DNA of 64,000 nt from Terasakiella magnetica (lineage in GTDB: Bacteria; Pseudomonadota; Alphaproteobacteria; Rhodospirillales; Magnetospirillaceae). Below, in pieces: positions 7,470 through 16,475 of this stretch. The stretch lies in assembly GCA_902729415.1 (NCBI GenBank), contig CACVCF010000024.1, forward strand, positions 45,647 to 109,646. The letters are read 5' to 3'. Positions within the stretch are counted from its first letter, which is position 1; the number at the start of each line of letters is the position of its first letter. Made by a program: the position numbers and the translations under genes. The notes beneath the pieces are model-generated. The model saw only the letters and a program-made list of their open reading frames with translations. It searched no databases and was not told the DNA's origin.

Positions 7470-8495
7470 ATGGTGAGCGCCGTGGGCTTTATTGTCAGCA
7501 TAATAGTAGATACGTTCCATAGGCCAAAATTACTTGCTAATGCAGTGCAAATTTTGCTTGATCAGACATATAAAAACATAGAAATAGTTATTGTTGATAA
7601 TGGATCAGGAATAGAAACAAAAAATACTATTAATAAATTTAAGTTAGATGATGATAGAATAAAAGTTTTCCAATTTGAAAAAAACCAATTTAGCTGGGAT
7701 GACCCGCTAATATTGGTTCGTAATTGCTATAATGCAGGTCTTGATATAGCTACTGGTGACTTAATTTACTATCAAAGCGATGACGATTGGGTGGCACCCG
7801 ACTTCATCGAGCGGATGGTGGCGCTGTTTCGGGAAAATCCCGCCTGCGTCACCGCCATCGGCCTTGCCGTCGGCGTCTATCCCGATGGACGCGAGGTGTC
7901 ATCGCTGTCGAGCAATCAGCGGCCGCGCTTCATGCCCGGCCACGAAATGGCGCTGGCGGCCATCGACGGTCAGCCGGTGTTCGGCAATCCCGGCTTCAGC
8001 TTCGTCGTGCGGCGCGACGCCCTGGTGGCGGCGGGCGGCTTTCATGAAAGCTTCGAACAGCACCTGCTGTACGGCATCGCCGCTTTCGGCGTCACCGGCT
8101 TTGATCCCGAGGCCCATATGTATTGGCGCTATCACGAGGGTCAGCTGAACAAGGCGCTGAGCGACCGGGGCTGGATTCCGCTGCGCTACAGCCGCAGCCT
8201 GCTGCAGGATTTCGGCCTGGAACGGCGCTGGGCCGAAGCGTTCGGGGCGGCGGCGGCGCGTAAGGTGGCCTTGTTCATCGAGACCGGCGCCTATGACACC
8301 GCCGCCGAGCTTTTTGCCACCAATCTGGCGAGTTTCCGCTTTGCCGCCGCCTGGAACACCTTGCGCATCGCCGGTTTGGACCGGCACTTTCTGGCGCGGC
8401 TGCCGATGCGGCTGTGGGACAAGCGGCGGTGGTTCGTTTCCAGCCTGTTGCGGGTGACGGGGCTGCGGTCGTTGTTACGGGGAAGGCAGGCATGA
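7470..8495 (+). CDS. family 2 glycosyltransferase, mosaic gene
   Basis: 341 residues. GT-A fold start VSIIVDTFHRPKLL, then NIEIVIVDNGSG, and the metal-binding SDDDWV near residue 105; the second half has GFSFVVRRDALVAAGGF, the usual acceptor-side motif. It transfers a sugar from a nucleotide donor at the cytoplasmic face. The gene changes character at about 7785: the line 7621-7680 has only 10 G/C in 60 bases whereas 7801-7860 has 37 in 60. The break falls within the codons for the metal-binding motif, so the donor-binding half and acceptor half appear to have different origins. The ATG at 7470 has no strong Shine-Dalgarno sequence; about 50 AT-rich bases precede it. Confidence 0.82.
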   Translation: MVSAVGFIVSIIVDTFHRPKLLANAVQILLDQTYKNIEIVIVDNGSGIETKNTINKFKLDDDRIKVFQFEKNQFSWDDPLILVRNCYNAGLDIATGDLIYYQSDDDWVAPDFIERMVALFRENPACVTAIGLAVGVYPDGREVSSLSSNQRPRFMPGHEMALAAIDGQPVFGNPGFSFVVRRDALVAAGGFHESFEQHLLYGIAAFGVTGFDPEAHMYWRYHEGQLNKALSDRGWIPLRYSRSLLQDFGLERRWAEAFGAAAARKVALFIETGAYDTAAELFATNLASFRFAAAWNTLRIAGLDRHFLARLPMRLWDKRRWFVSSLLRVTGLRSLLRGRQA

Positions 8496-9589
8496 CTCAT
8501 CGGGTTCTTGTTACCGGCGGCGCGGGTTTCATCGGGTCCGCCCTGGTGGCGCAGCTTCTGGAGGCGGGCGATCACGTCCTGACCTTCGACAAGCTGACCT
8601 ATGCCGGGCATCGCGCCAATCTGGGGGCGTGGATCAGCCATCCCAACCATCGCTTCGTTCAGGGCGACGTCGCCGAGCGCGAGCAGGTGATCGCCGCCAT
8701 CGAAGAGTTCCGCCCCACCCGGATCATGCATCTGGCCGCCGAATCCCATGTCGACCGCTCCATCGCCGCCGCCGATGACTTCATCCGCACCAATATCCTC
8801 GGCACCTATGTGATGCTCCAGGTGGCGGCGGCCCATTACGACCGGTTGGAAGGCGCCGAGCGCGACGATTTCCGCTTCCTGCACGTTTCTACCGACGAGG
8901 TGTTCGGCAGTCTGGCGCCCGGCGCCTATTTCCGCGAGGACGTGCAGTACCAGCCCAATTCGCCCTATTCCGCCAGCAAGGCGGCGTCGGACCATCTGGC
9001 GCGGGCGTGGCGGCACACCTACGGTCTGCCGGTGGTGGTGTCCAACTGTTCCAACAATTACGGCCCCCGCCAGTTTCCTGAAAAGCTGATCCCGCTGATG
9101 ATCCTCAACGCCGCCGAAGGCAAGCCGCTGCCGGTCTATGGCGACGGCGGTCAGGTCCGTGACTGGCTTTATGTCGAAGATCACGCCCGCGCCCTGACCG
9201 CCATCGCCGACAAGGGCCGCCCCGGCGAGGTCTATTGTGTCGGCGGCGAGTGCGAACGCACCAATATGGAGGTGGTCCATACCCTGTGCGCCCTGCTTGA
9301 TGCGTCGCTGCCCGCCTCGGCCCACCGGCCCCATGCCGGGCTGATCCGCCATGTTACCGACCGGCCCGGCCACGACCGCCGCTATGCCATGGATATCGCT
9401 AAGATCAAGGCCGAGCTGGGTTGGGCGCCGCGCGAAAGCTTCGAGACCGGTCTGGCCAAGACGGTGGAATGGTATCTGGCTCATCATGACTGGCGGGCGC
9501 AGGTGCTGGCCGATGCCGCCGCCCGGCTGCCGGAAACCCAGCATCGCCGGACCGACGGCTCCATGTTCGAAAAGAGAGGCTCCCTGTGA
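8492..9589 (+). CDS. rmlB: dTDP-glucose 4,6-dehydratase
   Basis: 365 residues, usual RmlB length. [15 protein letters not shown] binds NAD, TFDKLTYAGHRANL is the RmlB signature after the second strand, AAESHVDRSI and STDEVFGSL contain active-site residues, Y-S-A-S-K is the catalytic pair, and CSNNYGPRQFPEKLIPLMI the substrate-binding region. Converts dTDP-glucose to dTDP-4-keto-6-deoxyglucose. Starts by ATGA overlap and is coupled to rmlA by GTGA. This is the branch-point intermediate for the RmlC, FdtA and DegT enzymes in this region. Confidence 0.95.
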   Translation: MTHRVLVTGGAGFIGSALVAQLLEAGDHVLTFDKLTYAGHRANLGAWISHPNHRFVQGDVAEREQVIAAIEEFRPTRIMHLAAESHVDRSIAAADDFIRTNILGTYVMLQVAAAHYDRLEGAERDDFRFLHVSTDEVFGSLAPGAYFREDVQYQPNSPYSASKAASDHLARAWRHTYGLPVVVSNCSNNYGPRQFPEKLIPLMILNAAEGKPLPVYGDGGQVRDWLYVEDHARALTAIADKGRPGEVYCVGGECERTNMEVVHTLCALLDASLPASAHRPHAGLIRHVTDRPGHDRRYAMDIAKIKAELGWAPRESFETGLAKTVEWYLAHHDWRAQVLADAAARLPETQHRRTDGSMFEKRGSL

Positions 9590-10479
9590 CCCCGCCGACC
9601 AACAAGGGCATCATTCTCGCCGGTGGCTCGGGCACCCGGCTGCATCCGCTGACGCTGGTGACCAACAAGCACCTGCTGCCCATCTATGACAAGCCCATGG
9701 TCTATTACCCGCTGACCACCCTGATGCTGGGCGGCATCAACGACATCTTGATCATCTCGACTCCCGATGATCTGCCCCGCTTCCGGCGGTTGCTGGGTGA
9801 CGGCTCGCAATGGGGCATGCGTCTGTCTTATGCCCCCCAGCCCTCGCCCGACGGCCTGCCCCAGGCCTTCACCATCGGCGAGGATTTCATCGATGGTTCG
9901 CGGGTGGCGCTGATCCTGGGCGACAACATCTTCTACGGCCACGGCCTGCCCGAACTGGTGCGGGCCGCCGCCGATCCGTCGTCGCGGGCGACGGTGTTCG
10001 CCCAGTATGTCAGCGACCCCCACCGCTTTGGCGTGGTGTCATTCGCGCGCGACGGCCGGGCGGTGGATATCGAGGAAAAGCCCAAGGAGCCCAAATCCAA
10101 TTACGCCGTGACCGGGCTTTATTTCTACGGTCCCGAGGTCTGCGCTCTGGCGCGGGGCTTGAAGCCCTCGGCCCGAGGCGAGACCGAGATCAGCGAACTG
10201 AACCGCATCTATCTGGAACGGGGCGATCTCGACGTCCGCATCATCGGCCGCGGCATGACCTGGCTGGATGCGGGAACGCCGGAATCGCTGCTGGTGGCGG
10301 GGCAGTTCGTCAAGACTATCGAAAGCCTTCAGAACACCCGCATCGCCTGTCCCGAGGAAGTGGCCTTCCGCATGGGCTTCATCGACCGGGCCCAGCTGGC
10401 GGAGATCCTCAAACCCATCGCCTCCTCGCCCTATGGCCGGTATCTGCAACGGCTGCTGGACGAAATGGCTTTTCAATGA
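9586..10479 (+). CDS. rmlA: glucose-1-phosphate thymidylyltransferase
   Basis: 297 residues. AGGSGTRLHPLTL is the nucleotide-binding signature, followed by NKHLLPIYDKPMVYYPL; GDNIFYGHGL and EEKPKEPKSNYAVTGLYFY are conserved in RmlA, and the C-terminus (RIACPEEVAFRMGFID) matches its allosteric-site end. Makes dTDP-glucose from glucose-1-phosphate and dTTP. GTG start overlapping the rmlB stop by 4 nt; stop overlapped by the rmlC ATG. Confidence 0.95.
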   Translation: MTPPTNKGIILAGGSGTRLHPLTLVTNKHLLPIYDKPMVYYPLTTLMLGGINDILIISTPDDLPRFRRLLGDGSQWGMRLSYAPQPSPDGLPQAFTIGEDFIDGSRVALILGDNIFYGHGLPELVRAAADPSSRATVFAQYVSDPHRFGVVSFARDGRAVDIEEKPKEPKSNYAVTGLYFYGPEVCALARGLKPSARGETEISELNRIYLERGDLDVRIIGRGMTWLDAGTPESLLVAGQFVKTIESLQNTRIACPEEVAFRMGFIDRAQLAEILKPIASSPYGRYLQRLLDEMAFQ

Positions 10480-11042
10480 AGGTGGTCGAGACGCCGCTGG
10501 CCGGGCTGCTGATGCTGGAGCCCACGGTTCACCGGGACGAACGCGGCTGGTTTGTCGAGACCTGGCGGCAGGACCGCTACGCCGCCCATGGCTTGCCCGA
10601 TTTCGTCCAGGACAACTGGTCGCGGTCGGCCGGAAACGTCCTGCGCGGTCTGCATTTTGAGATCGACGACCCCCAGGACCAGCTGGTCTATGTCACCGCC
10701 GGGCGGGTGTTCGACGTGGCGGTGGACCTGCGGCCGGGCTCGCCCACCTTCGGCCGCTGGCACGGCGAGGAGCTGTCCGCCGACAATGCCCGGCAGATGT
10801 TCCTGCCCGGCGGCTTCGCCCACGGGTTCTGCGTCCTCGATGATTTTGCCAACGTCCATTACAAATGCACCCGGACCTACCGCGCCGGTAACGAGGGTGG
10901 GGTGGTGTGGAACGATCCCGAGATCGGCATCCGCTGGCCGGTGGAAAACCCGGTGATCAAGCCCCGTGACGCCGCTTTTCCGCGCCTTGCCGCCCTTGGC
11001 CCTGCGACGCTGCCGCGGCCCCGGCGCGAAGGAGCCGGGTGA
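10476..11042 (+). CDS. rmlC: dTDP-4-dehydrorhamnose 3,5-epimerase
   Basis: 188 residues, cupin fold. DERGWFVETWR, DNWSRS, the active-site RGLHFE (canonical RGLHFQ), VFDVAVDLRPGSPTFGRW and LPGGFAHGFCVLDDFA match RmlC. Epimerises C3 and C5 of dTDP-4-keto-6-deoxyglucose. The usual partner RmlD (dTDP-4-dehydrorhamnose reductase) is not adjacent and is not recognisable in this window, so either it is elsewhere, an SDR here replaces it, or the product goes to another L-sugar. Overlaps rmlA by 4 nt. Confidence 0.92.
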   Translation: MKVVETPLAGLLMLEPTVHRDERGWFVETWRQDRYAAHGLPDFVQDNWSRSAGNVLRGLHFEIDDPQDQLVYVTAGRVFDVAVDLRPGSPTFGRWHGEELSADNARQMFLPGGFAHGFCVLDDFANVHYKCTRTYRAGNEGGVVWNDPEIGIRWPVENPVIKPRDAAFPRLAALGPATLPRPRREGAG

Positions 11043-12874
11043 TGGGGGGTAATCTCTGGCGGGCGCTGGGGCTGCTTGACCGGCGGGCGCGGCGTCAGAT
11101 CGTCCTTCTGGGGGCGATGACGCTGGTGGCGGCCTTGTTCGAGGCGGCGGGCATCGGTTTGGTGTTTCCCTTCATCAAACTGATCTCCGAGCCGGGTTGG
11201 ATCGCCGATTTCGCGGCCTATCGCGGCCTGTCCGACCGCTTTGGGCCGTTTGCGCCCGAGACGGTGGTTTTTGCTGTCGGACTGGCCCTGATCGGCCTGT
11301 TCGTGGCCAAGAACGCCTTCATGATGAGCTTCTATCTGGCCCAATACACCATCGCCTTCGGCAATGTGTCGCGCTATGCCGAGAAGCTGCTGGCCCATTA
11401 CATGCGGGCGCCCTACGCCATGCATCTGCGCCGCAACTCGGCGGAGCTGATGCGCAATGTGCGGGAATTGCCGCAATCGCTGTTCAATGCCGTGGTCGCC
11501 CTGATCAGCGTGACCACCGAGGCGCTGGTGGTGGCTTGCATCGGCGGCGTGCTGCTGGCGGTGGAGCCGGTGGCCACCGCCTGGGCGGCGGTGCTGCTGG
11601 GGGGGATGACGGTGCTGTTCTTCGCTTTGGCGGGACGGCTTCTGCGGCATTGGGGCGCCGAGCGGTTGGACTGCACCGCCACCGCCCAGCGGGCGTTGCA
11701 GGAATCCCTGGGCGCCATCAAGGATTCACGGGTTCTGGGCCGCGAGGGCTTCTTCGTCGCCCGCTATGGCCGCGAATCCCGGTCCCTGGCCGATCTTGGC
11801 CGCAAGATCCAGACGGTGTCACAGGTTCCCCGGCTGTCGCTGGAAGCGGTGATGATGATCGGCATGATCGTGGTGGTGCTGGTGATGCAGCGGCGCGGCG
11901 AGGGCGTCGACATGCTGCCCCGGCTGGCGCTGTTCGCCGCCGCCGCCTTCCGTCTGATGCCCTCGGTCAACCGTATCACCCAGGCCTTGACCGAATTGCG
12001 GACCAGCATCGCCCCCCTGGACGCCCTGTTTGCCGACATGCCCAAGGCCTCGGTGGAGGCGGGGGCGTTCGTGTCCCAGCCGCGCCTGCGGCTGGAGCGC
12101 GATCTGGTGCTGGAGGGGGTCTCGTTCACCTATCCCGGCTCCGAGGCTCCGGCGGTGACCGGGGTCGATCTGACCTTGGCGCGCGGCGACACTATCGGTC
12201 TGGTGGGGCCGTCGGGCGCGGGTAAAAGCACCCTGGTAGACATTCTGCTCGGGCTGCTGCCTCCCACCGAGGGCCGCATCTTGCTGGATGGCAATCCGGT
12301 TCCGGGGGGAGGCTGGCACGGCACTGTCGGCTATGTGCCGCAATCCATCTATATCACCGACGATACCGTGCGCCGCAACGTCGCCTTCGGCATCGCCGAC
12401 GACGAGATCGACGACAAAGCGCTCTATCGTGCTTTGGCTCATGCCCGGCTTGATGATTTCATCGCCACCCTGCCCGACGGCCTCGATACCCGCCTGGACG
12501 AGGACGGCGTCCGCCTGTCCGGCGGCCAGCGGCAGCGTATCGGCATCGCCCGCGCCCTTTACCACGATCCCGATGTCTTGATGCTGGATGAGGCCACCTC
12601 GGCGCTCGACCCCATCACCGAGCGCGACATCACCGCCGCCATCCGGGCATTGCATGGAGCGAAGACCGTGGTCATCATCGCTCACCGGCTCAGCACCGTC
12701 CGTCACTGCGACAGGCTGCTGCTGGTGGACGGCGGCCGGGTGGCCGATCAGGGCAGTTTCGACGATCTGGCAGGACGCAATGCTTCGTTTCAGAAGCTGG
12801 TGGCGGCCTTGTCCATGGACGATCACACCGGGCCGTCGCGGCCACCGGAAGCAAGGACAGCGGAGTTTTCATGA
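11042..12874 (+). CDS. ABC transporter, fused membrane and ATPase domains (glycan flippase type)
   Basis: About 610 residues. Residues 1-320 contain about six hydrophobic segments of an ABC exporter membrane domain; 340-590 form the ATPase with Walker A GPSGAGKST at 389-397, signature LSGGQ at 492-496, Walker B VLMLDEATSALD and the switch His in IIAHRLSTV. The half-transporter layout resembles MsbA and PglK, which flip lipid-linked glycans. Within this cluster it likely moves a lipid-linked saccharide to the periplasm. AAGGAG at 11029-11034 favours the ATG at 11042 over a GTG three bases earlier. Confidence 0.85.
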   Translation: MGGNLWRALGLLDRRARRQIVLLGAMTLVAALFEAAGIGLVFPFIKLISEPGWIADFAAYRGLSDRFGPFAPETVVFAVGLALIGLFVAKNAFMMSFYLAQYTIAFGNVSRYAEKLLAHYMRAPYAMHLRRNSAELMRNVRELPQSLFNAVVALISVTTEALVVACIGGVLLAVEPVATAWAAVLLGGMTVLFFALAGRLLRHWGAERLDCTATAQRALQESLGAIKDSRVLGREGFFVARYGRESRSLADLGRKIQTVSQVPRLSLEAVMMIGMIVVVLVMQRRGEGVDMLPRLALFAAAAFRLMPSVNRITQALTELRTSIAPLDALFADMPKASVEAGAFVSQPRLRLERDLVLEGVSFTYPGSEAPAVTGVDLTLARGDTIGLVGPSGAGKSTLVDILLGLLPPTEGRILLDGNPVPGGGWHGTVGYVPQSIYITDDTVRRNVAFGIADDEIDDKALYRALAHARLDDFIATLPDGLDTRLDEDGVRLSGGQRQRIGIARALYHDPDVLMLDEATSALDPITERDITAAIRALHGAKTVVIIAHRLSTVRHCDRLLLVDGGRVADQGSFDDLAGRNASFQKLVAALSMDDHTGPSRPPEARTAEFS

Positions 12875-13875
12875 GCCTGGACAATAAGCGTCACTGCATC
12901 GTCACCGGCGGCGCCGGTTTCATCGGCAGCCATCTGGTCGAGCGTCTGCTCGACGACGGCCACATCGTCACCATCATCGACAATTTCGCCAATGGACGGC
13001 CCGACAACCTGCTGCCGGTCAAGGACCGCGCCGGATTGACGGTCAAGGCCCTCGACGTGGCCGATCACGACGCCATCCGCCCACTGTTCGAAGGGGTGGA
13101 TTGGGTGTTCCATCTGGCCGCCCTGGCCGATATCGTGCCGTCGATCCAGCGGCCCTTCGACTATCATCACGCCAATGTGGACGGCACCATGTCGGTGCTG
13201 GAGGCCGCCCGCGCCGCCGGGGTCAAGCGCTTCGTCTATGCCGCCTCGTCCTCGTGCTATGGCTTGCCCGAGGTTACCCCCACCCCGGAAAGCGCCCCCG
13301 CCCAGCCCATGTATCCCTATGCCCTGACCAAGTGGGTGGGCGAGCAATACGTGATGCACTGGGCCCAGACCTACCAGCTTCCGGCGGTGTCGCTGCGGCT
13401 GTTCAACGTCTTTGGCCCGCGTCACCGCACCACCGGCGCCTATGGCGCGGTGTTCGGGGTGTTTCTGGCCCAGAAGCTGGCGGGCAGGCCCTATACCGTG
13501 GTGGGCGACGGATCGCAGACCCGCGACTTCACCTTCGTCACCGACGTGGTGGACGCCTTTGTCACCGCCGCCGCCTCGGATGTGGCGGGCGAGATCATGA
13601 ATGTGGGCTCGGGCGGCACCTACAGCGTCACAAGGCTGGTGGACCTGCTGGGGGGGCCTAGGATACATATCCCCAAACGGCCGGGCGAACCCGACTGCAC
13701 CTTTGCCGACACCGCCAAGATCCGCCGTCTTCTCGGCTGGACTCCCAAGGTCCGGTTCGAGGACGGGGTGGCGACCATGCTGGATAATATCGAATACTGG
13801 CGCGATGCGCCGGTTTGGACCCCCGACGGAATCGCCGCCGCGACGGCGGATTGGTTCAAGCATCTGGGCCGTTGA
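12871..13875 (+). CDS. NAD-dependent epimerase (GalE-like SDR)
   Basis: 334 residues. [19 protein letters not shown], then [12 protein letters not shown] as in UDP-sugar 4-epimerases; [27 protein letters not shown] and [19 protein letters not shown] complete the family pattern. Probably inverts C4 of a UDP- or ADP-sugar. It overlaps the transporter by 4 nt and is followed by the nucleotidyltransferase/kinase fusion, so it may act on that enzyme's product as HldD does on ADP-heptose; that is inference. Confidence 0.85.
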   Translation: MSLDNKRHCIVTGGAGFIGSHLVERLLDDGHIVTIIDNFANGRPDNLLPVKDRAGLTVKALDVADHDAIRPLFEGVDWVFHLAALADIVPSIQRPFDYHHANVDGTMSVLEAARAAGVKRFVYAASSSCYGLPEVTPTPESAPAQPMYPYALTKWVGEQYVMHWAQTYQLPAVSLRLFNVFGPRHRTTGAYGAVFGVFLAQKLAGRPYTVVGDGSQTRDFTFVTDVVDAFVTAAASDVAGEIMNVGSGGTYSVTRLVDLLGGPRIHIPKRPGEPDCTFADTAKIRRLLGWTPKVRFEDGVATMLDNIEYWRDAPVWTPDGIAAATADWFKHLGR

Positions 13876-13905
13876 TCCCGGGGCATCAGGCGGAAACGAG
13901 CAGAT

Positions 13906-15462
13906 ATGAGCAATGAAACCTCCCTGTCGCCGGCCATCGCCAGCGACAAGATCAAAACCATCGAGACCCTGGCCGAGATGGCTACGGCCGCCCGCGCCGA
14001 GGGCAAGAGCGTGGTGCTGTGCCACGGCGTCTTCGATCTGGTGCATCTCGGCCATGTCCGCCATATCGAGGCGGCCAAGCGCGAAGGCGACATCTTGTTC
14101 CTGACCCTGACGGCGGACCGCTTCGTCAACAAGGGTCCGGGACGGCCGATCTTTTCCGAGAACATGCGGGCCGAGATGCTGGCGGCCTTGGCCAGCGTCG
14201 ATGCGGTGGGGATCAATCACGGCCCCAGCGCCGAAACTGTTCTCGACGCCATCAAGCCCGATATCTACGTCAAGGGCAGCGATTACGAGAATCCGGAAGA
14301 AGACATCACCGGCAAGATCACCAGTGAACGCAATGTGGTCGAACGCCATGGCGGCCGTATCGTCTTCACCAAGGACATCACCTTCAGCTCGTCCTCGCTG
14401 ATCAACCGCTATCTCGACGTCTATGACCCGCCGCTGCGCGACTGCCTGGCTTCGTTGCGCGACCGTAACGCTTTGGACGGCATTCTCGACCTGATCGAGC
14501 GGATTAAGGACATGAAGGTGCTGCTGGTGGGCGACACCATCATCGATGAGTATCAATTCGTGGCATCCCAGGGCAAGGCCCAGAAGGAAAACATCATCGC
14601 CACCCTGTTCCAGGGCCGCGAGGAATATGCGGGCGGCGTCATCGCCGCCGCCAATCACGTCGCCAGCTTCTGCCGTGAGGTCGAGATCATCACCGGCCTC
14701 GGCATGGATTCCCAGGAAGAAGCCCTGGTCCGGGCCAATCTGCGCCCCAATGTGCGGCTGACCACCATCGTCATGGCCGGGCGTCCGACCACCCGCAAGA
14801 CCCGCTTCATCGAATCGTCTTATATGCGCAAGCTGTTCGAAGTCTATTCCATGAAGGATATGCCGCTGCATGGGGCCGAGGCCCGCAGCCTCGACGACCT
14901 GATCGCCGCCCGCGCCCCCGAATTCGACGTGGTCATCGCCACCGATTTCGGCCACGGCCTGATCGGGCCTTCAACGGTGGAGGCGCTGCTGGCCCATTCC
15001 CGCTTCCTGGCGGTCAACACCCAGACCAACAGCGGCAATTTCGGCTATAACCTCATCACCAAATACCGCAAGGCCGATTACGTCTGCATCGATGCCCCCG
15101 AGGCGCGGCTGGCGGTGGCGGACAAGTTCTCCGACATCTCCGAGGTGGTGGGCGTCACCCTTCCCAACCGGGTCGAGTGCTCGCGCATGATCGTCACCCA
15201 CGGCTCGCACGGCTGCTATACCTACGAACGCGGCGGCGACCTGCACCGCATTCCGGCCTTCACCAAGCAGGTGGTCGATACCGTCGGCGCCGGTGACGCC
15301 TTCCTGGCGGTCACCAGTCCGCTGGTTGCCGCCGGGGGATCGATGGAGTATGTGGGCTTTGTCGGCAACGCCGCCGGCGCCATGAAGGTGGGGATCGTCG
15401 GTCACCGCAATTCCGTCGAGAAAGTGCCGCTGGTCAAGTTCGTGACCGCGCTGTTGAAGTGA
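13906..15462 (+). CDS. sugar-phosphate nucleotidyltransferase/PfkB-type kinase fusion (HldE domains in reverse order)
   Basis: 518 residues. Residues 30-165 are a cytidylyltransferase-like domain with the HLGH motif at 47-50, then RPIFSENMRAEMLAAL and KPDIYVKGSDY, as in the heptose-1-phosphate adenylyltransferase (HldE C-terminal/RfaE2). Residues ~190-518 are a ribokinase-family domain with the anion-hole/catalytic DTVGAGDAF at 458-466, as in the HldE N-terminal kinase. HldE normally has kinase first and transferase second; the order here is the reverse. It likely phosphorylates and activates a heptose or related sugar, but the specificity is uncertain. Neighbouring SDRs and a HAD phosphatase fit an NDP-heptose-like route; no GmhA is seen. 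Confidence 0.8.
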   Translation: MSNETSLSPAIASDKIKTIETLAEMATAARAEGKSVVLCHGVFDLVHLGHVRHIEAAKREGDILFLTLTADRFVNKGPGRPIFSENMRAEMLAALASVDAVGINHGPSAETVLDAIKPDIYVKGSDYENPEEDITGKITSERNVVERHGGRIVFTKDITFSSSSLINRYLDVYDPPLRDCLASLRDRNALDGILDLIERIKDMKVLLVGDTIIDEYQFVASQGKAQKENIIATLFQGREEYAGGVIAAANHVASFCREVEIITGLGMDSQEEALVRANLRPNVRLTTIVMAGRPTTRKTRFIESSYMRKLFEVYSMKDMPLHGAEARSLDDLIAARAPEFDVVIATDFGHGLIGPSTVEALLAHSRFLAVNTQTNSGNFGYNLITKYRKADYVCIDAPEARLAVADKFSDISEVVGVTLPNRVECSRMIVTHGSHGCYTYERGGDLHRIPAFTKQVVDTVGAGDAFLAVTSPLVAAGGSMEYVGFVGNAAGAMKVGIVGHRNSVEKVPLVKFVTALLK

Positions 15463-15478
15463 TTTTGGGAGACGCAGT

Positions 15479-16474
15479 ATGACCCGTACCTGGAACGTGC
15501 TTGTCACCGGCGGCGCCGGTTATGTGGGCAGCGCCCTGATCCCCGAGCTTTTGAAGGCCGGGCACAAGGTGACGGTCCTTGACCTCTACCTCTATGGCGA
15601 CGACCTGTTCGAGGATCTGCGCGGTCCCAATCTGCGCGAGGTTAAGGGCGACATCCGCGATATCGCCGTGGTCAAGGACGCGCTGAAGGGCTGCGACAGC
15701 GTCATCCATCTGGCCTGCATCTCCAACGATCCGTCCTATGACCTCGATCCCAATCTGGGGCGTTCGATCAATTACGACGCCTTCCTGCCGCTGGTGCGGG
15801 CGTCCAAGGCCGCGGGGGTGAAGCGCTTTATCTATGCCTCGTCGTCGTCGGTCTATGGCGTCAAGGACGAGCCCGAGGTCACCGAGGATCTGCCGCTGGA
15901 GCCGCTGACCGATTATTCCAAGTTCAAGGCCCTGTGCGAGCAGGAACTGAATGCCGAGGCCAGCGACGATTTCACCGTCTGCACCATCCGCCCCTCCACC
16001 GTCTGCGGCTATGCCAAGCGCCAGCGTCTCGACGTGGTGGTGAACATCTTCACCAATCAGGCGGTCAACAACGGCAAGATCCGGGTCACCGGCGGCCCCC
16101 AGAAGCGCCCCAACATCCATGTGGATGACATGGTGCGGGTCTATCTGCATCTGTTGCAGCAGCCGTCGGAAAAGATCCAGCGCAAGATCTGGAATGCCGG
16201 GGACACCAACTTCCCCATTTCCGAACTGGCCCAGATCGTGCGCCAAGTGGTGGGCGGTCATGTGGAGATCGAGACCCTGCCGACCAACGACCCGCGCTCC
16301 TACCATGTCTCTGGCAAGAAGATCCGCGACGATATCGGCTTCGAGCTGAAATACACCATCGAGGACGCGGTGCGCGGTCTGGTGGACGCCATGAAATCGG
16401 GCAAGCTGGTCGATCCGCTCAACAACCCCATGTACTTCAATATCAAGCGGATGCAGGACGTCCGGTTGAAATAA
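15479..16474 (+). CDS. NAD-dependent epimerase/dehydratase (SDR)
   Basis: 331 residues. GGAGYVGSALIPELLKAGH binds NAD; YASSSSVYGVKDEPEV and Y-S-K-F-K are the catalytic region; RPSTVCGYAKRQRLDVVVNI is conserved in a subfamily of sugar-nucleotide SDRs often annotated generically. The 53136 gene is a distant relative with the same 'LSNDP/ISNDP' element after the HLA motif. GGGAG upstream of the ATG at good spacing. Likely modifies the product of the preceding fusion enzyme; reaction unknown. Confidence 0.8.
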   Translation: MTRTWNVLVTGGAGYVGSALIPELLKAGHKVTVLDLYLYGDDLFEDLRGPNLREVKGDIRDIAVVKDALKGCDSVIHLACISNDPSYDLDPNLGRSINYDAFLPLVRASKAAGVKRFIYASSSSVYGVKDEPEVTEDLPLEPLTDYSKFKALCEQELNAEASDDFTVCTIRPSTVCGYAKRQRLDVVVNIFTNQAVNNGKIRVTGGPQKRPNIHVDDMVRVYLHLLQQPSEKIQRKIWNAGDTNFPISELAQIVRQVVGGHVEIETLPTNDPRSYHVSGKKIRDDIGFELKYTIEDAVRGLVDAMKSGKLVDPLNNPMYFNIKRMQDVRLK

Positions 16475-16475
16475 G

